Shown here piece by piece: positions 1 to 4,195 of a DNA stretch of 7,223 bases (positions within the stretch are counted from its first letter, which is position 1; each line of letters begins with the position of its first letter). The stretch spans positions 1 through 7,223 of the forward strand of contig CAMODR010000058.1 of NCBI GenBank assembly GCA_946611495.1, in the 5' to 3' direction. A program made the translations under genes and the position numbers. The DNA is from an uncultured Methanobrevibacter sp. (lineage in GTDB: Archaea; Methanobacteriota; Methanobacteria; Methanobacteriales; Methanobacteriaceae). The notes below the pieces were generated by a model. The model saw nothing but the letters and a program-made list of their open reading frames with translations. It searched no databases and was not told the origin of the DNA.

Positions 1-325
1 GTTCTTTTTAGGTATTTTTTTTATTTAGATTCTCTTTTATTGATTTAGCTAATTTTTCTTTTTTAAAATTCATGAACTTTTAAATTTTTAAGGACTATTT
101 TTTCTATTTAAAAATTTTTTATTTTTATTTTCAAAACTTTTTAAAAAAATTAATTAATATAAAGAAACATAAATAATTTTAATATAAATTATATTATAAA
201 AATTTAAATTTTATTTAAGATATTAATGCTTAAATTTAATTTAAAATAATTTAAAATAATTTAAAACAATTAAAAATAATTTAAAATAATTATTTAATTT
301 AAAAAGACTTAATGGTTTGTTTATT
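1..325. other. AT-rich intergenic region upstream of thymidylate synthase
   Basis: This stretch is almost entirely A and T and carries no convincing gene. The plus-strand reading frame of the downstream gene is closed by a stop at 287-289. Weak TATA-like sequence occurs around 189-200 (TTATATTATAAA), which could be the promoter of the thymidylate synthase gene, but in such AT-rich DNA that match means little. A 10-bp tandem repeat occupies 241-290 and is listed separately. A 21-codon minus-strand reading frame (73 down to 8) is treated as a low-confidence observation in the findings. Confidence 0.7.
241..290. repeat. Five tandem 10-bp units (TTAAAATAAT) with phased A-tracts
   Basis: Five consecutive 10-base units read TTAAAATAAT, TTAAAATAAT, TTAAAACAAT, TAAAAATAAT and TTAAAATAAT. 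Three are identical, one has a single T-to-C change and one a single T-to-A change. Each carries a run of four or five A residues at the same place, so the A-tracts recur once per 10 bp, close to one helical turn. The array ends 35 bases before the ATG at 326. Phased A-tracts are known to bend DNA; that this one bends, or affects transcription or histone binding here, is inference. Confidence 0.85.
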
Positions 326-1036
326 ATGTTATCTATTGGTCAATGTTACTTAGAATTTGTTAACACAATATTGAAAGAAGGAAAGGAAACATATAAGGAC
401 AGTGATCATCATCTTAAGGAAAATTTAGGAAATTACTATCTAATCGATGATCCTCTTGACTTGAAATTCAGGGCTAAATATCAGCATATGACTCCAGAGC
501 TTATGCTTGAAGAAATCAAAAGCGGAAAATATGATATTGACTCCTGTCCAATTAAGGGTGACGCTTTATATGAATATGTAAAGTCATTTGAAATAAGAGA
601 CGACCAAGGCTTTGTCTACACTTATCCTAATCGTATTCTTGAGCATTTTGGTGTAGACCAATTTGAAGTCATGAAGGAAAGGATATTGACAGCAACTGGA
701 AGTAATAGGGCAGTTGCAGTAACCTATGACCCTAAAGTGGATCATGACAGGGAAGATATTCCTTGCTTGCAGATTGTTCAGATGCTTGTAAGGGATGGAG
801 AATTGACAATTCATGTATTCTTCCGTTCCAATGATATCTTTGGAGCATTCTACTCAAACATGTTCTTCATATGTTACATAGGAATCAAAATGAAGGAAGA
901 AGTCAATAAGGAAATTATGGGAGAGAAACTAAACTTCGGCGGAATCCATTATCACTCTTCTTCAGGCCATATATATAATAATGATATGAGGGCTGCTAAG
1001 AAATTGATTTCCGCTAATAAGGCTTCTCTTAAGTAA
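326..1036 (+). CDS. thyA: Thymidylate synthase, methanogen type
   Basis: Makes dTMP by reductive methylation of dUMP in the cytoplasm. In methanogens the one-carbon donor is expected to be a methylene-tetrahydromethanopterin-type cofactor (family knowledge). Using the ATG at 326 (236 aa), the ThyA core is clear in the second half: arginine 128 in SNRA, catalytic Cys147 in the segment DIPCLQ, the phosphate-binding RSND at 167-170, Asn178, and HIY at 215-217 matching the HxY nucleotide-binding motif. The N-terminal part resembles the ThyA start (YLEFVNTILKEG) but lacks the RTGT phosphate loop of bacterial ThyA, and the protein is shorter than the bacterial enzyme's 264 aa. The frame can be extended to a TTG at 317; no Shine-Dalgarno site decides between them, and I prefer the ATG. 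The gene appears monocistronic, with a hairpin terminator 18 bases after the stop. Confidence 0.9.
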   Translation: MLSIGQCYLEFVNTILKEGKETYKDSDHHLKENLGNYYLIDDPLDLKFRAKYQHMTPELMLEEIKSGKYDIDSCPIKGDALYEYVKSFEIRDDQGFVYTYPNRILEHFGVDQFEVMKERILTATGSNRAVAVTYDPKVDHDREDIPCLQIVQMLVRDGELTIHVFFRSNDIFGAFYSNMFFICYIGIKMKEEVNKEIMGEKLNFGGIHYHSSSGHIYNNDMRAAKKLISANKASLK

Positions 1037-1053
1037 TTCATTTATCAGTACTT

Positions 1054-1084
1054 AAAAAGTTAATTTTTTTCAATTAACTTTTTT
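1054..1084 (+). terminator. Hairpin with U-tract after thyA
   Basis: A perfect 12-bp inverted repeat pairs 1054-1065 (AAAAAGTTAATT) with 1072-1083 (AATTAACTTTTT) around a 6-base loop, and the right arm runs into a T-tract. It lies 18 bases after the stop codon of thyA. The shape is that of an intrinsic terminator, though archaeal termination depends mainly on the U-tract rather than the hairpin, so the stem may instead protect the 3' end. Confidence 0.7.
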
Positions 1085-1203
1085 CTATTTTTATTTTAAG
1101 TTAATCTATGTGAGAATCTTATTTCCAATCAGTTATTATTCTCATTCATAAGAGTTTTTCAACTTAAAATTTCCTATTGTTTAATTGATTTTAGAACTAA
1201 TTA

Positions 1204-1211
1204 TTTTATAC
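1204..1211 (+). promoter_or_regulatory. Possible TATA box for surE
   Basis: TTTTATAC lies 57 bases before the chosen surE start and would place transcription initiation near 1230, giving a leader of about 35-40 bases. It is the best TATA-like element in the spacer, but the background is AT-rich and the match is imperfect. Confidence 0.35.
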
Positions 1212-1267
1212 TTTAACTTGAAAACTTTAATTAAATTAAAGCTAATTTTTATTATTTAATGATTCAT

Positions 1268-2044
1268 ATGAAAATTTTATTATCTAACGATGATGGTATA
1301 GATGCGTCAGGCATTCTTGCTGCAAAACATGCAGTTAGTGATTTTGGAGATACTATTTTAGTTGCACCATCCTCTCAGCAAAGCGGTATTGGTCATGCTC
1401 TAACCCTTTTTGAACCATTAAGGGTTAATAAGGTTCGTTTGATGGATGATGATATGGGATATGGAGTCTCTGGAACTCCAACAGATGCCATAACCATTGG
1501 AATCTTTGAGATACTTGATAAGTTTCCGGATATGGTCATATCTGGTATCAATACTGGGATGAACACTGGAAAGGCAGAGCTTACTACCTCTGGTACTTTA
1601 GGTGCAGCCATTGAGGCTGCAAGCTTTAAGATTCCAACAATTGCTGTAAGTCAGCATGTATCAGACGATGACATCAAGTTTGATGAAGGGGAAGTTGAGA
1701 TTGACTTTTCAGCATCTAAGAAGGTATTGCATAATCTTGTAAAAAAAGTAATCAAGGAAGGTTTTCCTAAAGGAATTGATATTCTCAATCTTAATGTTCC
1801 TACCAATCCAGACTCTCTTGAGCCTGTTATAGCACCTTTAGGAGATAGGATGTATTGGCCTGTTGTTGAAAAGAGGCATGATCCAAGGGGAAGGCAATAC
1901 TATTGGATTGATGGTGATGAATATGAGGGAAATCCTAAGGATTCTGATGCATATATTTTAGACAGTGAGAATCTCCCTACTTTAACTCCTTTGACATTGG
2001 ATATGACTCATAATGTTGATTATTTGAGAGAATGGTATGGTTAG
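1268..2044 (+). CDS. surE: 5'-nucleotidase SurE
   Basis: SurE is a metal-dependent phosphatase that hydrolyses nucleoside 5'- and 3'-monophosphates in the cytoplasm, linked to nucleotide salvage and stress survival. The protein opens with the family signature MKILLSNDDG. From the ATG at 1268 (258 aa) the metal-binding Asp8 and Asp9 and the Ser39 of the SSQQSG loop take the numbering used for characterised SurE proteins, which supports this start over the ATG three codons upstream at 1259. Further motifs are SGTPTDA (68-74), the SGINTG/MNTG segment with Asn95 and Asn99, and TSGTLGAA near 107-114. Length is normal for the family and no key residue is missing. There is no clear Shine-Dalgarno site, so initiation may rely on another route. 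It stands alone between two terminator regions, so it is probably a single-gene transcript. Confidence 0.96.
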   Translation: MKILLSNDDGIDASGILAAKHAVSDFGDTILVAPSSQQSGIGHALTLFEPLRVNKVRLMDDDMGYGVSGTPTDAITIGIFEILDKFPDMVISGINTGMNTGKAELTTSGTLGAAIEAASFKIPTIAVSQHVSDDDIKFDEGEVEIDFSASKKVLHNLVKKVIKEGFPKGIDILNLNVPTNPDSLEPVIAPLGDRMYWPVVEKRHDPRGRQYYWIDGDEYEGNPKDSDAYILDSENLPTLTPLTLDMTHNVDYLREWYG

Positions 2045-2071
2045 GTTCGTTTATGATCTTTATTGAAATTT

Positions 2072-2113
2072 CATATCTTCCTTTGACTTTGAAAGATATG
2101 GATTTATTTTTTT
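2072..2113 (+). terminator. First of two tandem terminators after surE
   Basis: CATATCTT (2072-2079) pairs perfectly with AAGATATG (2093-2100) around a 13-base loop, followed after seven bases by T7 at 2107-2113. It begins 28 bases after the surE stop. The hairpin plus oligo-T layout supports a terminator; how far the hairpin contributes in an archaeon is unknown. Confidence 0.6.
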
Positions 2114-2123
2114 AAGTTTATTT

Positions 2124-2163
2124 CATATTCTTTTGACTTTGAAAGGTATGGATTTATTTTTTT
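2124..2163 (+). terminator. Second, weaker tandem terminator after surE
   Basis: This is the duplicate of the preceding hairpin unit. The stem is CATATTCTT (2124-2132) against AAAGGTATG (2142-2150), with two T-G pairs and one C-A mismatch, so it is weaker than the first copy. The T7 run (2157-2163) is fully conserved. Retention of the T-run while the stem decays would fit a U-tract-driven archaeal terminator. Confidence 0.5.
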
Positions 2164-2184
2164 AAGTTTATTTCATAATACACA

Positions 2185-2198
2185 AACAATATATAAGA
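2185..2198 (+). promoter_or_regulatory. Probable archaeal promoter (TATA box) for the 48-aa protein
   Basis: ATATATAA at 2189-2196 follows a purine-rich AACA, giving a plausible BRE/TATA pair. Initiation would fall near 2217, leaving a leader of roughly 50 bases before the ATG at 2270. Confidence 0.55.
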
Positions 2199-2269
2199 TA
2201 AATTACATAATAGATTTTATAATTAAAATTTTATGATTTTATTATTTTAAAAAAATTTGGAGATAAAAC

Positions 2270-2416
2270 ATGGCAATTAATCAACTTGAAGCTACATTAC
2301 AAGCTGTAACTCATACATTAGCTAAATTAGAAAAAGAAGGATGTAGTGACGAAAAATTATTAAAAGAACTTAGAGAAGAAAGAGATAAACTTTTAAACGA
2401 ATTAAATCTTAATTAA
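2270..2416 (+). CDS. Small helical-hairpin protein of unknown function (48 aa)
   Basis: I do not recognise this family. The frame opens MAINQLEATL and runs 48 codons. It has a strong Shine-Dalgarno site (GGAGAT, 2259-2264) five bases before the ATG, a TATA-like promoter upstream and oligo-T tracts downstream, so it is very likely a real gene. Hydrophobic residues fall at 3, 6, 10, 13, 17 and 20, a perfect 3-4 heptad spacing. A turn follows (EKEGCSDEK, residues 21-29) with the single cysteine, Cys25. Residues 31, 34, 38, 41 and 45 then continue the pattern, with Arg38 the only polar one. This predicts a short two-helix antiparallel coiled coil, probably an oligomer or a partner-binding module. 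There is no signal peptide or membrane segment. Arginine is always AGA and leucine mostly TTA/CTT, which would suit good expression (inference). Confidence 0.85.
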   Translation: MAINQLEATLQAVTHTLAKLEKEGCSDEKLLKELREERDKLLNELNLN

Positions 2417-2425
2417 ATAGATTAA

Positions 2426-2452
2426 TTTTTTAGTTTATTTTTTTTATTTTTT
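2426..2452 (+). terminator. Oligo-T terminator after the 48-aa gene
   Basis: Three T-runs, T6 (2426-2431), T8 (2438-2445) and T6 (2447-2452), begin ten bases after the stop codon. Clustered oligo-T without a strong hairpin is the usual archaeal terminator form. Confidence 0.65.
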
Positions 2453-2470
2453 AAATAAGTTTATTATGGA

Positions 2471-2484
2471 TTAAAAATATATTA
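2471..2484 (+). promoter_or_regulatory. Probable TATA-box promoter for the LSm-like gene
   Basis: TTAAAAATATATTA carries an A-rich BRE-like stretch and the TATA-like core AAATATAT (2475-2482). Initiation would fall near 2505, giving a leader of about 30 bases that contains the Shine-Dalgarno site GAGGT at 2525-2529. Confidence 0.5.
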
Positions 2485-2535
2485 TTAGTATTAACTAAGA
2501 ATTTTCTTATAAGTTTATCATTTCGAGGTATTATA

Positions 2536-2736
2536 ATGGCTAATGATAATTTTCAAGTAAACAGACAATTTGCTAAGTTTAAAGGCAAAGATGTACTCAT
2601 TGGACTTAAAAACTGGGAAGAAGTTGAAGGAAAAATTATCACTATTGATAACTTTTTAAACTTAGTTTTAGATGATGGAAATGGTTTAAAAGTTATTAAA
2701 GGTGGAAAAATAGCATTTATTTCTATTAAAGAATAA
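2536..2736 (+). CDS. LSm/Sm-like archaeal RNA-binding protein, short form
   Basis: A 66-aa protein with an Sm fold signature. Archaeal Sm-like proteins form heptameric or hexameric rings that bind U-rich RNA (family knowledge). The Sm1 region spans about residues 15-48: KGKDVLIGLKN, then EVEGKIITIDNFLNLVLDD, with the typical Gly32, Asp38 and Asn42 of the DxxxN RNA-binding motif. The Sm2 region is KVIKGGKIAFISI (52-64), where the usual Arg-Gly is Lys55-Gly56. The linker between Sm1 and Sm2 is only a few residues (GNGL), shorter than in typical archaeal SmAPs, so strand 4 must be trimmed. The start is fixed by GAGGT (2525-2529), six bases upstream. It has its own probable promoter and a long U-rich 3' region. 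It could be a divergent paralogue of a standard SmAP gene elsewhere in the genome. Confidence 0.8.
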   Translation: MANDNFQVNRQFAKFKGKDVLIGLKNWEEVEGKIITIDNFLNLVLDDGNGLKVIKGGKIAFISIKE

Positions 2737-2930
2737 TTTTATTCTTTCTTTTTTTATCTATTTTTTATTAATCTACTGCTTATTTTCTTGTTTTCACATT
2801 TATCAGTTTATTTTTTGGACTCTTTTTATTTGTTCGTTATTTTTAGAACTTTTATTTATTTCAATTTTTGGCTTGTTTTGTTAGTTTATTAAATGTTTAG
2901 CCTGTTTTTGTTATTTTATTAAATTTTTTA
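2737..2930 (+). terminator. T-rich 3' region of the LSm-like gene
   Basis: Immediately after the stop codon the plus strand becomes strongly T-rich: I counted 75 T in the 120 bases 2761-2880. T-runs include T7 at 2749-2755 and T6 at 2761-2766, which suit an archaeal multi-site terminator. No open frame with a start signal is visible. The right end holds a degenerate 30-bp direct repeat. Confidence 0.6.
2870..2929. repeat. Degenerate 30-bp direct repeat
   Basis: Two adjacent 30-base units (2870-2899 and 2900-2929) match at 24 of 30 positions without gaps; both contain TTTATTAAAT or TTTATTAAAT-like cores after a G(T)4-5G segment. The low complexity of the T-rich background means part of the similarity may be chance, but the ungapped 30-base register argues for an old duplication. 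Confidence 0.6.
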
Positions 2931-3033
2931 CAGATTTAAAAATCTTAGAAAAAATATTTTAAAAAAAGAGTTTTTATATTTTACAGATTTAAAAATCTTA
3001 GAAAAAATATTTTAAAAAAAGAGTTTTTATATT
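2926..3033. repeat. Perfect 53-bp tandem duplication in the convergent spacer
   Basis: Two copies of a 53-base unit (2926-2978 and 2979-3031) are identical, and the match runs two bases further at the right (55 identical bases per copy with a 2-base overlap). Each copy contains a short inverted repeat, AGATTT/AAATCT (2932-2937 with 2940-2945 in copy one), and long A-runs that are T-runs on the minus strand. It sits just after the 3' end of the minus-strand radical SAM gene. Perfect identity in a fast-evolving spacer suggests a recent duplication or ongoing copy-number change. Confidence 0.93.
2938..3020 (-). terminator. Duplicated oligo-T terminator of the radical SAM gene
   Basis: Read on the minus strand, each 53-bp unit gives T7 (complement of 2961-2967 and 3014-3020) followed by T6 (complement of 2949-2954 and 3002-3007) and a small AGATTT/AAATCT hairpin. 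These tracts lie 30-110 bases past the stop codon of the minus-strand gene and would terminate the cobT-radical SAM transcript twice. Confidence 0.5.
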
Positions 3034-3048
3034 ATTTTTTTTATCAGA

Positions 3049-4137
3049 TTAGTTATCCAATAACTGTTCCACTTCTTCCTTGTGTTCAAACAAAACACAG
3101 CCACCTTCATGATCATCTAAAAGAAGGTCTCCCTCTCTTAATGACCTAAACAGCTTTGAATCAAGGACTTCAATTAAGTTTGCATCCTTAACGTTAATGT
3201 CTGAATATGGTGAAGCTGGACAAGGTTCTGCTCCTCCTTGGGAATTGATGTGGAAGAATCCTCTTCCTGCAGCTAAGCAACCTCCAGATTCCTTTTCATC
3301 ACCTGGGAATGAGAAGAAGAGCATATCATCATATCTCTCACGTAGGATGTTTATTTTTCTCAATAATGCTTCCCTTTCCTTGTCACTTGGGGCAAGTTCT
3401 ACAGTAGTCTCATCAACTGGAACATACTCTATGAAAAATACAACCTTGCAGCCAAAGTCATATAGCTCATCTATGATCTTGTCATCAATTATTGTATCTA
3501 TGTTTCCTTTTGTGAATGTAAGTGAGGCTCCAAATATCAAGTCCTTCTCTCTCATCATTTCCATTGAATTGGTTAGGATATTATAAACTCCATCCCCTCT
3601 TCTAAGGTCTGTAGTTGCTTCATCACCTTCTATTGATAAGATTGGAACAAGATTTCTGTTTTTATCGAATAGATTCAAATAATCATTATTCATGATGGTG
3701 CCGTTGGTGAAAATAGGGAATAAGATATCTGGGTGGTGGCTAGCCTTTTTAATAACGTCTTCTCTTAGCATAGGCTCTCCCCCTGCAAGAACGATAAAGC
3801 TTATTCCAATATCCTTGGATTGAATGAAGACATTTTCCCATTCATCGCTTGATAGCTGATTTTGAAGGTCATCGTCATTGCATGAGCCATTGGCTCTTGA
3901 ATAGCAACCGGTACAATGGAGATTACAGTTGCTTGTAATGCTTGCTATTAAAAAGACAGGGATATTATGGCCTTTTTCCTTATATTCTTGTCTAATCTTA
4001 GTGGCATTCTTGGCAGATTTTGAAAACTTAAGCAAGAATAAGCTTTCCTTTGGGTTTTTGATGGAAGCTTTTATGGCATTTTTCACTATATTTTCAACAC
4101 CTCCTGCCAAATACTCTTGAATATCGAATTCAGACAT
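3049..4137 (-). CDS. Radical SAM protein with SPASM/twitch-like C-terminus
   Basis: A radical S-adenosylmethionine enzyme of unknown substrate, cytoplasmic. Numbered from the ATG at 4137 (362 aa), residues 1-60 are a helical leader without cysteines. The core starts near 62 with the cluster motif CNLHCTGC (Cys71, Cys75, Cys78), followed by the SAM-binding GGEP (119-122), TNGT (144-147) and a SIEG strand near 168. The C-terminus has Cys287-x13-G-x4-Cys306, which fits the opening of a SPASM/twitch domain, and a last Cys347 in GGC, so an auxiliary Fe-S cluster is likely. An ATG four codons upstream (4149) is also open, but GAGGG at 4147-4143 lies five bases before the ATG at 4137, which I therefore prefer. 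It follows the cobT homologue by 58 bases on the same strand, suggesting co-transcription. SPASM/twitch enzymes act on peptides, proteins or small molecules; which applies here is not visible. Confidence 0.88.
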   Translation of the reverse strand: MSEFDIQEYLAGGVENIVKNAIKASIKNPKESLFLLKFSKSAKNATKIRQEYKEKGHNIPVFLIASITSNCNLHCTGCYSRANGSCNDDDLQNQLSSDEWENVFIQSKDIGISFIVLAGGEPMLREDVIKKASHHPDILFPIFTNGTIMNNDYLNLFDKNRNLVPILSIEGDEATTDLRRGDGVYNILTNSMEMMREKDLIFGASLTFTKGNIDTIIDDKIIDELYDFGCKVVFFIEYVPVDETTVELAPSDKEREALLRKINILRERYDDMLFFSFPGDEKESGGCLAAGRGFFHINSQGGAEPCPASPYSDINVKDANLIEVLDSKLFRSLREGDLLLDDHEGGCVLFEHKEEVEQLLDN

Positions 4138-4142
4138 AATTT

Positions 4143-4147
4143 CCCTC
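4143..4147 (-). promoter_or_regulatory. Shine-Dalgarno site deciding the radical SAM start
   Basis: On the minus strand GAGGG is followed by five bases and then ATG (4137-4135). The upstream alternative ATG at 4149 overlaps this site and has no Shine-Dalgarno sequence of its own. Confidence 0.7.
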
Positions 4148-4195
4148 ATTTCTAAGTGAATGGATTTTTATTTTTTCTTAATGAAATTGTTATAT

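Larger units (their letters stand above)
2069..2177 (+). repeat. Two tandem ~50-bp units after surE
   Basis: Copy one (2069-2120, 52 bases) and copy two (2121-2170, 50 bases) lie head to tail. A 7-base start of a third unit (TTTCATA) follows at 2171-2177. The copies differ by a 5-versus-3-base segment after TTTCATAT and by one A-to-G change (2096 versus 2146); the last 39 bases of each unit match at 38 positions. Each unit contains a hairpin and a run of seven T, so the duplication has doubled a terminator. Confidence 0.9.

Noticed and set aside
241..290. Short repeats as a CRISPR array or replication-origin iterons
   Set aside because: The 10-bp units are contiguous without spacers, there are no cas or Orc1/Cdc6 genes nearby, and no origin-recognition-box-like sequence was seen.
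1259..1267. ATG at 1259 as the surE start
   Set aside because: Starting at 1268 gives the family-standard MKILLSNDDG N-terminus and places Asp8, Asp9 and Ser39 at their usual numbers.
2926..3033. Tandem duplication as the end of an insertion sequence
   Set aside because: There is no transposase, no terminal inverted repeats and no target-site duplication; the copies are simply head to tail.
3197..3586. 129-codon plus-strand frame opposite the radical SAM gene
   Set aside because: It is the complement of a clear radical SAM coding region. Its translation is rich in Ser and Leu, without motifs, and no start signals precede it.
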